From assembly GCA_007922225.1 (NCBI GenBank), contig ML680053.1, forward strand, positions 12,913,036 to 12,977,035: a stretch of 64,000 nucleotides of DNA, given 5' to 3'. Under the pieces are notes generated by a model. The model was not told where the DNA came from. It ran no database searches and saw only the letters and a program-made list of their open reading frames with translations. Both the position numbers and the translations under genes were made by a program. Numbering within the stretch: position 1 is the stretch's first letter; each line of letters starts with the position of its first letter. The DNA comes from Emydura subglobosa. Taxonomy: Eukaryota > Chordata > Testudines > Chelidae. Shown one piece after another: positions 11,005 to 26,000 of the stretch.

Positions 11005-14000
11005 CTGAAAAAATTAAATAAGGGTAAGGAACATTTTCTGAATAATAATGAAAAAAACTGAGATTCAAGCACAATGTTGAGGCCAGCTCCTTAGCTGCTG
11101 TCAATAGGAGCTGTTCTAGTGATTTCAGTGGAATGATGCTCGTTTACACCAGATGAGGAGCTATCCTATTGTTATCAAACAACTGCAAAATCAGTAAAAT
11201 GCAGAAAGCCTAGAACAGAGTGCTTAGGGCTCCAATCATTCTCATCTCTCACCTTGATCATGGAACAGGCCTGGGATGCATCCACCGTGGATGTGATTTA
11301 GACCAGCCACTACTCTGAGGGTTTGACTACACTGGCACTTATGCTGGCAAAACTTTTGTCGCTTGGGAGTTGTGATGACAACTTTTCTAGAGAGGAAGGA
11401 TTCCCCAGTAGTTAGCACTAGCACAGGTCTTGGGAGACCTGCGTTCAAGTCCCCACTCTTCCACACATTTACAATGTGGCTCTGAAAGCAATGGAAATTA
11501 GGAGTCTAAATATCTCTGAGGATTTGGCCCTTCATCTCTGTGCCTTGGACCCCATCTGTAAAATGGGGGTAATAGCACTGTCCTACCCCACAGAGGTGTT
11601 TTAAGAATAAGTACATTACATATTACGAGGTGCTCAGATACTATGGTATTGGGAGCAATATAAGTATCTGGGATAGATCTCCTCCATACCTCCGCCACCC
11701 CATCTATGGAATGGGGACAATACCACCTTCCAACGTTCTCAAGGCTGCCCCAGGGATAAAATATTTGTGAAGTACATTAGAAATGAAAAATGTCATTGGA
11801 GCTGGAAGAGTCTTTCAAAATGAAGGATTGAAGAATACATGGTTCCATTTTAATTGATTTGAGTACTTAGGGGTTTGCTTTTTATTGTTTTTTGAACAAA
11901 TCCCAAATTCAGGCCACAGTGTCGAGGTTTCTGACCTTGACATAATTTGGGATAGCAGATGGAAACCATGCAAAACAGAACAGCCCCTCATGATTTCCTC
12001 CCCAAACCAGCAGAACTCATGGAGCATGAAGCCCTATGAAGCAAAATCAAAGGAAAATCTTCACATATCCCTGCAAACTGTAACTACCAAGTTCTGAATA
12101 GCAATCACACCCTCTGTTCTATCCAATCCTATTCACAATCTTGTACTGTACTCATCATCATGGTACCTGAACCCCTTTGTAATAAAGAGACTTTGCTCAG
12201 ACATCAAAGTTCCAAGAAGATGTATAAAACTCCTGAAAAGAACTATGCAGTTTAAAAATTATAGATATTTAGTACATATTGTTAGCTGTGTTAACTTTGA
12301 GATAGTGCTTGAATGGAGGGTGTAAGCATTCAGACTAATAAAACTCACCCACTTGCCACTCATAGGCATGTTTTCCTGGCCGATATTGGCCAGACAACCT
12401 ATGGACTGAAACCAGTAGCATAGAATAATGAGGCCACTTTTATCCACACAAAGGTAAATTTTGCAGCTCCTCCTTTAGCCTGCTCCTCGTGCAGCTCTTC
12501 TGAAGCCCATATGGAGCATGCAGCCCCCTTGCCCAGGTGTTCGCCAGCAAGTCTCCTGTACAACCCCAATGCAGAGCTTCAGTCTGCAGGAGGGCTTTGT
12601 GCTGGATCTCTGTTCTGTGGATGAATTTCTTTATCCAGGGAGACTGAGTGATTTGCTCAATTCAGGTGTCTGGAACTCCAGTTCAGCACCTTGTCTACAT
12701 CAGTGCTTCTCAAACTTATTTGATCATGCCTCCCTTCTTTGTGTCTGGAGCAGTTTACACCTCCTCCCCCGCCACACAATTACATATACCAATAAAGAAA
12801 AATCAACATGCAACTCTCACTAAATATGAAAAGCAGCAAGGCATTGACTGGAACAGAGCCCATGATCCATTGTAATAAGAGCAAAAGCAAAACTGCCCTG
12901 GTGATCGAGATTTGCAATTAAATGTGCGCACCGCGTTGTAGCAAACGGATTAAAGTACAAATGGCAATGACTTTGTATAATGCTATGCAAGCTTAACAGA
13001 AATCCGTCCAATGCAGAAATCAACGTCCAATTCGTTGAGCGCCATCTCGAGTCCAATGCACGGCGCCAGCTGAGGACCTGATCTGTTTGGAGGGATCAGC
13101 TTGGCTAGTTATTCATGACAGTGAGTAAAATGTGCGCAGTAGGTTTTTTTTCCTAAAGCTTCTCATGCCCCCCTCAGAATACACTTTGCGCACACCCAGG
13201 GAGGCCTGTCCCCCAGTTTGAGAACCTCTCGTCTACAGGACAACCTTGCACCCGGCGTCCATTGGAAGTACCACCCAACAGTCCAGCTGCCAAGGAGTCT
13301 CATGCCCGGCACCCAAAGGAGGTGCCAGCCGCCCTTCCATAGCCTGGCCACCACAGAGCGTGGTTTTATAGAGAAATGCAGAAGTGTCAAACCAGATTTT
13401 TTTTTTTAATTGTTTTTATAAAAAATATTTAACAAGGATGAATTTTCAGTTTTAACTGAGGGGACATAGGCCTGCCCTGCCCAGTCACAATCAAATAATA
13501 AACCCCGTACCCAATGCTAAAAACAGACTCTCTTTCCTCTCCTGACAAAACCTCCCTTTATCAGTGTTAATGGCAAAACTCTCTGGGACTCACGGTAGGC
13601 AGGTTCAAGCCCATTGTCCTTTACATGACATGTGTGAATAATTCCCTTCTGCATTACTCTGAACAATAACCCCGTAACATCATCTTCGCACATTTTGGGA
13701 AGTATATTCTGACGCCACAGGCCTAAGGGTCCCTTGGAGGTTTCTAGAAAATCTTATTGTGCTATTAAATCTTCATAGAGGAAACAAACCCATCATCTAG
13801 GATATACAGAGCCAAGTTTTTAAAACTGTACTCATGTTTTAATTCTACAAATAGTGAATTCACATGTTCTGTTCCTCTGAGATCAGCTAAACCACAGTAA
13901 ACCTCAAAACACATGCTTCAGTGGACATTAGAGACTGATATTCTTCATCGGAAGCAAACTCCCCAAAAACCAGGACCCATCAATTCAAAGCAGCTCCAGC

Positions 14001-17000
14001 CCCTGCCAGAATAACAGATGCAAAACCCGCAGACATATCTCCACTGCTAAGATGATCAACACCCCCCCCCCCCCAACACACCTTTCAAGATCCATGAGTC
14101 CTACACATGCCTATCACAACATGTGGTGTACCTCATCCAGGGCACTACATGCCCCAACCACCACCATGTGGGTGAAACCAGACAACCACTGTGCTCTCAA
14201 ATGAACTCAGACACAAAAATAATAAAAGACAAGACCATCACATCATAAACACTTTTTACAAAACAAATCACACCATATCTGACCTCTGAGGGTATGTCTA
14301 GACAGGGATAAAAAAAAAAACAAAAAAACTCACAGCTGGCCTGGGGCTTGGGTTCCCAGGCAGAAAAATAGCCGTGTAGACATTCGGCCTGGAGCCCAAA
14401 ACATCTACATAGCAATTTCTAGCTCTGAAGGCCAAGCCCAAGTCAGCTGACCTGAGTCAGCCGCAGCCATGCCACAAGGTTTTTCTCCCTGTGTAGATGT
14501 ATCCTCGGTCCTTGTCCTCAAAGGAAACATGTACAACACCTTCAAAAGATGAGCCTGGGAGCTTAAATTCATAACTTTGCCAGACATGAAAATAATAAAT
14601 AAATAAAGTCTTAATAAAGTTACTGGATTTATGGCTTATTACCACAAACTGTGACCCACTAGCCCCTCTTTTGGCCCTGTGAGTGGAAAAGTGTTAAAGG
14701 ATCATTTCACCTTGAGTGATCCCTTAGAATATGTGTTAACTACTTATGCTAAACAATCTGTTCCACCTTATATTTAGTTGTGATATTCTAGTATTTTTCC
14801 AACACCTGAAGAAGAGCTCCGTGTAGTTCCATAGCTCGTCTCTTTCATCAACAGAAGTTGGATCATCTTGTCATTCAGAAATCTAGGCATGAAAATATAT
14901 ACGCCTTGGTATGTCTAAACAACACATTCCATTGACAGGTCTCTCCACACAATTACAGTAAATGCACACTCCATTATTGCACACGTCTAAAAATCTGAAA
15001 TTCAAGCCTATACTGTTTGGCATCTCTGGTCCCCAAAATACAGTACATCTAGTCCCTGATTCAGGAAAACAAGTCTACTCAGGACAACACTTAAGTATAT
15101 GTTTAAATTAACATGTGATTAAGTTTCACTGAAGTCAAAGGGACTTAAGGACATTCTTAAAGTTAAGCACAAATGTATGTGTTTTCCAGAATTGGCACTC
15201 TAGACTGAGTATGTGTATGATGTTTAGCCAAACTAAGAGAGTGTGAGTGACTTCAGGAATACTCTTTGCATCTCTGATCAAAAACAATAACACTTCTTCT
15301 CTAAGAGTCCTAGAAGACTATCTAGTAACTGCAAAATTTGTTAGAACTATCCACTCCTAGGACATGCAAAGGTGTTTTAAGTACAGTATTTTAGTCTTTC
15401 TAAAAAGAGACTCTCACTAGATTACCAATTTGAGAAGGTAGGGTTCTTCCCTAACTATATTCTAGGACTGTTATAGCAAAGAAAGACCTTGGACAATGTT
15501 AAATGGAATGTTTCTGTATCTAAGAGAGCTGTGAATGAACCTTACTTAATGTACCAATCTGATTAATATGCTAGAGAAAGTACGCAAATGTCTTGTGGCA
15601 AATAAACTGTGATTACATGAAGCTATGCTCATCTTATTCTTTCCTCAAACCAAACATGCATATCTCAGAAAAGTGGAATATTTGACATGTTATAAGGGTT
15701 TCCAGCAATGTTTCTGCTAAAATGTTTATCTGTAAGCATTTAGCCATCCTCCAAAGACTATGGAACAGAACCTCAATTGGTGTAAACTGGAATAGTTCTA
15801 TTGACTTTGATGGAGCTATTCTGATTTACATCACCTGAGAATATGGCCCTATACCCCCAGAGGTAAAAGTCAAATGGCAGATTTCCTGCTAAGAGGTTTA
15901 ATTAAAAGTGAGGTGTAGAATGTCCCCTCCCCTCTTGTTTGTTTTGCATTCTGCCATTTTAAAAACTGGAACTGACATCATATAACTGGAGCAAAGTTAT
16001 GGAAATTAATTTATTCTGAATCTTTTGCAGGAAAAAAACTAGCGTGTCTGAGCCTTCACTGATGCATGTTTAATAGGAAGTTGACTAGTTATATGTGATT
16101 TTCAGCTAACTCTGATACAAATGCAAAATCTAGCACGCAGGGAACATCATGTGGATTTTGGACAATTGCTGGAGGATTCTGTGTTCAGAAATCAACATAT
16201 GGATTACATTCATCTATAGATGTAGTTTATTTCAACCAGTGACAGAAAGAATATGGATAATATTCTTAATTTAACTAATCCAAGTTTAATTCATTACTGG
16301 TTACTAATAAATACTAGAAATATACTTGATTTTATTTATTGGCATAAAAAAATTATGGGCCAGTTTCTCTGCTGTCCTGCGCCTTATGGGATCAGTTAGA
16401 TTAGTGCAAACAAAGTATAAAATGCTACTAAAGCAGAGTGGTAACAGCGTACATCCACTTTACACCAATTTAAATGACTGCACAAAGTGAAGAGTAATGG
16501 AGAATCTAGTCCCATATGTGTGAGAGCACAACAGACAGGAAATGAAAGCAGATAGGTTTTGTAAATTATATTGCCAGATTACACGACCTACAGTATTTAA
16601 GGTCATCGGGGACACTTCTGGTACCCATTCCCAACCTAGAACTCTCCCTACAACCAGAGGCATGTTCTGTAAGTGGCCCTTGCCTATGGAATTTGTGCTC
16701 TGTGGTGGTTCACTCTGGATTTGGTAGCCTTTGTCATGCGCTTTCGGCTATATTATTACTGTGGAGAAGCCACTGGCTGATGGATGCACTGGACAGCACT
16801 GTAGCATTTTATCTACATTGGAGAGGAGAAAGAAGCTCAGAGGTATGAGAGGTCACGCGGCAGGACATTAGCAAGCCAGGACTAGAATATTGGCCTCCTC
16901 AGCTCCAATCCAGGGCCTTACCCACTAAGCCATACAATATCTCCACCAGTCTGAGAGAAACCTTTTTCCTGGATTACCTCAAGTAATTCAGCTTGACGCT

Positions 17001-20000
17001 GGGAATAGCAATGGAGGGACGAGGGAAAGAAATATCTTTTGATTGTGGTTCCACCGAATCAGCATCAGCTGAAGAGATGGAGAAGTTTCCACAGCACTAG
17101 TACCTCCAGCAAAAGTGAAGAGCCAGACTATCTGGATCTCAGACCTCTCCAAACCATCCACTATAAATGGCTGTGCAAGAATCCTTTGCTGAGCTAGACT
17201 CCATGCATGCAAGGAGTGTGCATCTCATGGACAGATCCCCTGCATTCTGCCCCCTTTATGAAATGGAACAGCTTTGAATCTACTGCCCAGGGGCCCTCTA
17301 CACAGGCAGAAGTGGAAACAGGACTAGTAGTTTATTGGCAATGACAGTTATGTGTGCTATGGCTGGAGGAGGAATGAAAAGGATCCCTGTCCCCATTTCA
17401 ACAGTTAAAAGGAAGGTCATGGCAGAGCTTGTTCACACAACTGAACAAGCAGAGAAAAATTCCTTCTAAGAGGTGATTTCACTTTGGGAAAGAGCTGCAA
17501 TATGATTCAAGAATGGAATGCGCAGACATCCTGGCAGGCACTGTGAACAACTGTGCACTCCTGTAGCTGATTCATTGCCACAGTGATTGCCTCCAAGGAT
17601 AAAACTGCTCCACTGCAAATCTTTGCTTTATTGTCCAAGTTTGTGATCTGAGTCCAGAAAGATCAGGTATGCAACTCAGACAGAAAAGCACTTAAGAGTT
17701 AATGTGTATGGGAAAAGGACAGAACTAACCACTGACATAGATTTTTTTTTTCCCTCTTGGGAGAAGTGGGGGTGGATTTTCAACTTTGCCATTCAGCTGC
17801 AAAAAGAATTTTAGCTTTGGAAGTTGAGTGAGCCACAGCTTGTCTGGTTTTCACAGAAAACTGATCTAAACATTCCCAAAACAATTTGAGATTAGAAAAC
17901 AATGAGGAAGAGTGATGGCAAATACAGGCATGCTATATAAAGAATACAGTCAATAAAGAACAGCTAGTCTTAGGTCTGACTCATGGAAAGTGAACCATGT
18001 TAAATCAGGCTACCCCAGTTTTAACTAATGAATCACACAGTTTAAAAGACAGATGTCAGAAAAAGGTCCTTGTAAGTATTTTTTTTAAACATGTTAGTGT
18101 CTGAAGGAATGGGCTGTATAGGAAGAGTCTGCAAAGTGGCTCCATTTTAATTCTATTGCGGGCTACTTTGCAAATTTGGCTTTGTTTAAACTCTCTCCAT
18201 GTTGGAAACTTGGCCTTACGAGTGACTTCATTTAAATGAGAAATGGCTGCACCAGATATTATAATTTGGTTTTATATGAGATAACTGTTAGGGCTGCCCT
18301 GTCCCCTCTCAGTTCCCAGACACAGCTCACTGGAAAACAACAGTCCAGAGTCCAATCTGCAGGCACACTGCAAAAGGTTTATTGGGGGTTACACTGACAA
18401 ACTTAAAACCATGACTGTATCTCCAAGCCCTTTACACCAGTAGGGTTTATTTTTCTATACACAGATAGAGTTTCCTTCCCCCACACCACACCCCCAATCC
18501 TAGTTCTATCCTCCTATAGAACTCCCTCTTTGCCTGACCATAGTTCCACTCCTCCCACTCCTTCTTCTTGATGTCCTTAATCATACTGTAGGCCACCCCC
18601 CACCAAGCCCTCCCAGCACCACCTCTTCCAATATATGGTCATGTTCCATTTTTGGGGGGTCTGGGTCTGCAGGCTTTAATGCAACCCTTTTTGTACTCCA
18701 TGGTAGGGGCAGGGAGCAGGATCATATCTTGGCCATGGTCAGTGTATGGCTGTATGTTTATGTTTCTTTTTAACAACTCCCTTGCTTTCCCAGCTGGTTG
18801 ATTGGCTTTGTTCTGGCATCTAACTTGAAGAGGGGTCAGAGCTTTCCCTCATCTGTGCATTCATATATCACACCTTTACTACACCTTGAAACATTTTAAC
18901 TACATCCCTTATGTTTTCACAGTAATAAAAAAAACCCCAAACCCATCTAATAGCAAACAGGCAAAATGAACACACACTGGCTTTGTTCTTTGCTAACATG
19001 TGCATCTCAAAGACTTTAGCTTTTAGGCAGACACGCAGGCCCAGAATACCATCTCAGGCAAATACACAGGCCTAAATACTTATATAAACTTACATTATGT
19101 ACTCATACCCTAACAATAACCCTGAGCAGAGAACATGATTTTGCAACAGGTGTGTCTGAATGAACATGGTGAGACCTATTGTCTTTAAAAGTAATATCTC
19201 TCTAAGGCAGCCAGAGCACTCACAGCAGGGCTGCCTCCCTTAGAGCTCTAGGTAGCACAAAAGCTTGTCTCTTTCACCCACAGAAGATGGTTCAGTAAAA
19301 GATATTACCTCACCCACCCTCTCTCCCCCTTGGAGCTATCTAACAGCAGCAACATGCCCCAAACACTTTTCCCTTTTCATTTCCTTGTCCTCTTTCAGAC
19401 GCAAGACATCTGTAATCCAGCTAATGAAAGAAAACACACTATAGTAAAGCCACTAAAGGTGCCTAGATTCTATATTTTAAGGCCAGAAAGCACCAGTACG
19501 CTCATAGAATCATAGGGCTGGAAGGACCCGGCTTCCTGTGGGCTGCCCTCCCCCCGCAAACCCAGCCAGGAGCCAGGGGCAGCTGCACAGGGACTTCTCC
19601 CCTCCCTGGCTCGCAACTAGGAGCCAGGCTGCAGCCGCCTGTGGCTTCCCCAGTCCTAGCTTGCAGCCAGGAGATGGGAACCAGCCACCCCTGGCTTTCT
19701 TGTCAATTTCTGCAGCGGTGAAAATGACAAGAACGACAGCCTCTCCACCACTGTAAAGGGACGGGAGTGTCTACACTACACCACATCGCCCTTCCTATAC
19801 TGACAAAAGTCTTGTCGAGGTGGTTTTATTTTGTTGAAAAGACGGCAGTTTTGTCGGTGGGGGTTGATTGCAGGGTGTACACCAGCACTGTTTTGTCGAC
19901 AAAAGCTGAATTTTGTGGAAAAAACTCTCTAGCATAGATCAGGTCTAAGTATCATCATTTACTCTTACCTTTTCTATAACACAGGTCATAGAACCTCACT

Positions 20001-23000
20001 CCGTAATATCTGCATCAAGTTCATATTTTCTCTTTACACTTTTAAGAAGATATCCAGACTTGATTTAAGATTTTAAATAATGGAGACTTCATCACACCCC
20101 AGTGTAATTTTTTCATTGGTTAGTCACCTTCACTGTTAAAAATCTGCACTTTACTTTTAGTCTGAATTTGTCCAACTTTTTGTTTCTTTCTTTGTTTTCT
20201 CTGGAGGCAAATGCCAATATACAACAGTTATAGATGTTTGGAAAGGTCAATAGACCAACACTTTCCAAAGTGGTCTCTAATTTTGAATGTCTCAATTTTT
20301 TAGCTGCCCAACTTGAGACACCCAGAGCCTGATCTTCAGAGGTGCGAAGCATCCGAAACCCCAATGACAGTCAAAGGGTCAAAGAGTGCTCAGCATCTCT
20401 GATTTTGGGTGCCTCTGTGTTTGCCACCCCAGGCTGAGACATCTAGGGGATGATTTTCAGAGGCCACTTTGAGAAATTTATATCATATTCAATAAATAAT
20501 AAATAGTATCTTTGATTTTGTGGTAAGTAAAGGACAAACAGGGTAAGCCCCATAAATTTTACTGCTACAGATTTACCACTAAGATATACTTCTATTGTCT
20601 CGATCAGTGTTTCTCAACCTTATTCAAGGTTAAACATTTTTGCATCTTCCTTCCCCTTATATGTACGATAAAAGTAAGAGTACAAGATGTAGCAATGATC
20701 AGATAATTTATCTATGTCTGTTTCGAGAGGTTTGACCTTGAAGGGCAAAGATGTGTGGGGAATGGAGGAGCAAGATTTTCTTTTCTTTAGATTATAATAA
20801 AAATGTCAATGACCTCCACTCTCCCAATTGTCTTTTGTGACACACACACCAGGAACGATAACCCTCTAGTTCAGAAACACTAAGTCCAGCACTTAAATGA
20901 AATTGAGCCCAGCTCTCCCACTCCAGGCCAGGTGTACCCTAGTTTGTTGTCAGGAGAAAGGCACTGCTTGCAGGGATGCCCGGGCTACTGCCCTCCATTC
21001 CTCCAGGATGGCCTGGAATTTTGCCTGGAGGACTGTGTTGGGGAGTCTGCAAACTTTTTCTGCGACTGCCAGATACTAAAGTGTATCTGCCCAACAGCTC
21101 TTGTTCATTAGATACACGCAGCTGTAGGCTTGTAGTATAGAATCATAGAGTTGGAAGGGACCTCAGAGGTCATCTAGTCCAACCCCCTGCTCAAAGCAGG
21201 ACTAACCTCAGCTAAATCAATCCAGCCAGGGCTTTGTCAAGCTGTAGCTTAAAAACCTCTAAAGATGGAGATTCCACCACCTCCCTAGGTAACCCACTCC
21301 AGTTCTTCACCACCCTCCTAGTGAAAAACTTTATCCTAATGTCCAACCTAGACCTCCCGCACTGCAACTTGAGACCGTTGCTCCTTGTTCTGTCATCTAC
21401 CACCACCGAGAACAGACTATTACAGAGAATGGACATTAGGATAAAGTTTGGAGAAAGTAAATAAGGAAATGTTATTTACTCCTTCTCATAACACAAAAAC
21501 TAGAGGTTGCTAAATGAAATTAATTGGCAGCAGGTTTAAAACAAACAAAAGGAAGTATTTCCTCACACAACGCACAGTCAAGCTACAGCACTCCTTGCCA
21601 GAGAATGTTTTGAAGGCCAAGATTATAGCAGGGTTCAAAAAAGAACTTGATAAGTTAGTGGAGGATAGGTCCATCAATGGCTATTAGCTAGGATGGACAG
21701 GGATGCAAAACCATGCTCTGAAGTGTCCCGAGCCTCTGTTTGCCAGAAGCTGGGAATGGGTGACATGGGATGGATCATTTGATGATTTCCTGTTCTGTTC
21801 ATTCCCTATGAAACACCTGGCATTGGCCACTGTCAGAAGACAAGATACTGGGCTAGATGGACCGTTGGTCTGACCCAGTATGGCTGTTCTTCTGTTCCTA
21901 TGGAAATTTTAAATTTTTAGCAAGACAAAATGAAAGAAAAGAAGCACGATAAAAATTAATGGAATTTTCATACTACAAAAGAAGAATGTGTTTCCAGGTA
22001 GCAAAATGTTTCAATTTCAGTCATTAGGGCAGGATGGAGGAAGATCCACAGGATCAATGACTACATGGATCCAGTGATTGCAACAGGCTACACAAGTGGC
22101 ACTGACGCCTTTGACTGCTGATCCAGCTTAGAGGGTAATATAGCAGCCACAACAGGGGTAGGCAGGGGAGCAGCTGTTAGCCCAAGGTTGTGTTATGGAT
22201 TTTGCTTCTCCAAATCCACGTATGAGTTTCACACCTTATCCCTTTTACTGGGGGGGATGCTATTAAATTGCACAAATTACGCCGTATCTATACAAAATGC
22301 CATCTTATTTACCTCATTGGCTGGGATCTAGTGTACTGAAATGGAGACAGAAGGGAGTTTTGGCTGAAATGGAGACAGATGGGAGTTTTGCCAGCAGCTT
22401 CAATGGCAGCAAGTGCTGGGCCTCCACCCCAGCCTTAATGTCTGGCGCTAATCCAAGCAGCAATTATTAAACCTTTTATGTTTTGTTTTTTAATGCGGGA
22501 CCAATAAAAATGCATACCCCTCCTTCGGTGCCTATATTCCCTTTCCCTCCAGCCTTTGTTTATTGACACCGCTTGCTGCATTATATCTAATATTGATACT
22601 GGAAGCTCCCAGTCACTTGTTCATTAAGCATCAAGCACACTGTGCCATATCAAGGAGGAGATTATTATTATATTGTGCAAAAAAAAATAAAAAAAGTTGG
22701 CAAAACTCCTCATACTGAAATCATTAATGCTTGGTAACTACAAGTAGGTCAGCCAGGAGCAGGGGGGGGAAATTACTGAGTGAAGATATTGCTTACATAC
22801 CCTGGAAACCTAGTCCCACGTCTGGCATTATATTGCAATGAAAAAAGCTTTCTAAGCAAAGAAGCAGCCCAAGGCAGAACAACGACATCTGGAAACTACT
22901 GTCCCCTGCCTAGGCTGGACAGAGGAGATTATTATAAGTAGGTCCTTATTATTCCATAAGTCACTCTTTTATCCAATAATAGCAGCTACTCCAGTGTAAT

Positions 23001-26000
23001 TAAGGTACTACTGAAATACATTTGTGGCAATAAAAATCAGAGCTAATGTCAAGATAGTAATTTAATATGAAGGAATATTTAAAGCAGTATATATCATGTG
23101 GCATAAGAACATAGAATGGCCACACTGGGGCAGACCAATGGCTCATCTAGCCCAGTATCCTGTCTTCCGACAGGGGCCAATGCCAGATGCTTCCAAGTGA
23201 ATGAACAAAACAGGGCAATTGTCGAATGAGCAATACCCTGTCGTCCAGTCCTAGCATCTGGCAGCTAGAGGCTTAGAGACTCCCAGAACATGGGGTTGCA
23301 TCCCTGACCATCTTGGCTGATAGACATTGATGGACCTATCCTGTAAGTTGTTAATATCATCCCACTTTAGTACAGAATGCATTCTACATAAGAGGAAGTT
23401 ACTTTAGAGCTGTAGCAGAAGAGCTGGTAAACTAATCTATCAACTACATTTTTGTACTCAGCTGAAAACACAACACTGTATTTAAATATAAATGAATTAT
23501 TTACATTGACAGAGAAACCATATCTATCTAGCCCAGTTACTAACTTGATCTCACTCGAAATTTGCTTCTTGCAATGTGCGGCATCACGGTAACAGACTTT
23601 TTCAAATAGTGGGCCAGATCCTCAACTAGTGCAACCAACTTGATGTCAATGATGTTACGTCGATGTACACCATTGAGCCCCTTTCTGCAGTCTTTCCTCT
23701 GGCAAAATTCCCATAGGAGTCGATTCAAAGATTTGCTAGAGTAAAAACTGCCAGATCTGGTCAAGTGTCCTTAATTATAATGGCCAATCCAGAGTTGGCT
23801 GCTAGCAATGATGTTTTTTTGGAACCTGACATCCTATTGACCATAAAGGATTGTTCCACAGAGTGGGCTAATATAGTAAGAAGTGATATAGTAAGAACTA
23901 GCAGTTATATAGTGCTTTATATCTTGCAAGCACTGTGCAAATATTACTAATTTTCTATTTAATTTTTAAATGATATGAGTCTGATTCTCACACTTACAAT
24001 GGGGTAAATTAGTAATAATAATAATGAGAAATAGGTCCATTCTCTCCAACTGTACAATCTCACTGGTCATACATCACTGGTAAACTTCACAACAAATCAC
24101 AAACACAGAAGAAGACTGAAAAAATAACTTACTTATGGACTAAACTTTAGTAGGAAAAAAAAAACAGATGCAATGTCTTTAAGTTTATTTCATCAAATCG
24201 AAAAAATGAAAGTTTGTGCCTAATTTTACATAAAGATTTTCTTTGCTGTTTTGTTTATATCTGAATCAAAATAGAATGGATTTATTATTATTATTATTTT
24301 TCACTAATGAAAGTCAGAAAATAGGTTCCCATAATCATTTTCTCAACAATAGACAAAATCAAATATACATAGAGTGCTGAGAGACATAACAATCATGTCA
24401 CTTTATATTCACAGGTAGCCTCTTAAATGAATCATAAGCTCTTATTCAACGAATTTTCACTGTGAACAAGAGAGAACACCCACTCACCAAAAATAAATAA
24501 ATGGGAAACTACTTAAAAAGCAATAACTCAAAGTAAATGGATTTCTTACCATTGTGAGCGTAAATGGATGGCTTTCCAATGCTGACACTCTTGGACAGTG
24601 CAGAAAAATGTACTGAAATAAATCACATAGAGAAAAATGAATGGTAGAAAAGAGATGTTCAAAGTATTCTGTTATGGGTGCTACTAACAATACCCCAAAG
24701 TTAAAAGTATCCCTCACCGTCAGATAAGAGAAGTAGTAGTTTTATGTGTTGTGAGTCAACTCACCTGACCAGGCCTTGCTTTAAAGTTTTCTTTCCTCAT
24801 TCGAAGTTCAAGGACATCAGAGGGATGGCTTATCACTGAAATTATCGTAACTGGTTTATTACTGCGAATATAGCGGTAGAGCCTTTCTGCACAATATAAG
24901 CACAAAGGTCCAGATATCCAAAGCCAAGCCTGAAGAAGAAAAAAAAATATTACTCCAAGGAATCTTACTTTTTTTATTTCAAAATAATGTGACTCCTCGT
25001 ACAACCTAGTTCTACCATCCTTATGTTGACTAATGCCTTGGGCTACATCTATGCTTAACGGCAGCATCTGAAATACAGGCACGGCACCAGTTGTTACATG
25101 CCGCAGTGAATGGCAGGCTGTGTCCACACATGCCACTGCAGTATGTAGGGGTTAGAATAGATCCATGCTTCTCAAACCTATTTGATCGCGCCCCCCTTCT
25201 TTGTGTCTGGAGTAGTTTATGCCCCCTCCCCAGCCACACAATTACATATACCGATAAAGAAAAACCAACATGCAGCTCTCACTAAATATGAAAAGCATAA
25301 AGGCATTGATTGAAACAGAGCCCACGATCCACTGTAATAAGAGCAAAAGCAAAACTGCCCCAGTGATCGATGCTTGCAATGAAATGTGCACACCGTGTTG
25401 TAACAAACAGATTAAAGCACAGGTGGCAACAACTTTGGACAATGCTATGCAAGCTTAACAGAAATCCGTCCAAACGCACAGCACCAGCTGAGGACCTGAT
25501 CTGTCTGGAGGGATCAGCTTGGCTAGTTATTCATGGCGGTGGGTAAAATGTGTGCAGGTTTTTTTTTTCCCCTAAAGCTTTTCATGCCCCCTCAGAATAC
25601 ACTCTGCGCCCCGCAGGGGGGCCCGCCTCCCAGTTTGAGAACCTCTGGACAAGATGACCCTTGCGGTCCCTTCTAACCTTATGGTTCTACGCTTCTGCAC
25701 GTCACAGTGGAGGGATCTGATGAGGCAGTAGGACACTAGACTGCTACAAATAGCAGTCACGGGAGTCATGCTTGGGCATGTAGAGAGCCATGGATAGTAT
25801 ATACCTTGGGGGTCAGGCATATAGGGAACTCTATACTACTCACCTACGCCATGTCTCACCATCTATTTAAATACCTGCTATTTATACCCAGGCTAGCTGA
25901 ACATGCAGCGTCTGTCCTCTACATGCCACCATAAGTGTAGACATAGCTTTACTTTGCAAGTGTCCCCGCTGCAGGAGGAGGAGGTGACTGCCCTAATCAC

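Larger units (their letters stand above)
11005..24549 (-). other. NOX4: NOX4 intron 11
   Basis: A 13.5 kb intron, the largest complete one here. It holds a MIR-like SINE (11425-11665), a hAT element (12701-13230), a short inverted-end DNA element (14288-14516), a longer amniote repeat (about 14517-14885), hairpin-type sequence (15053-15200, 15765-15845), a MIR piece (16800-16950), an LTR-like stretch (18290-19000), GC-rich repeat (19530-19760) and three CR1 pieces (21137-21419, 21420-21902, 23103-23342). Between 22000 and 23100 and between 23700 and 24549 I see only AT-rich sequence with short ATT runs. Confidence 0.85.
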
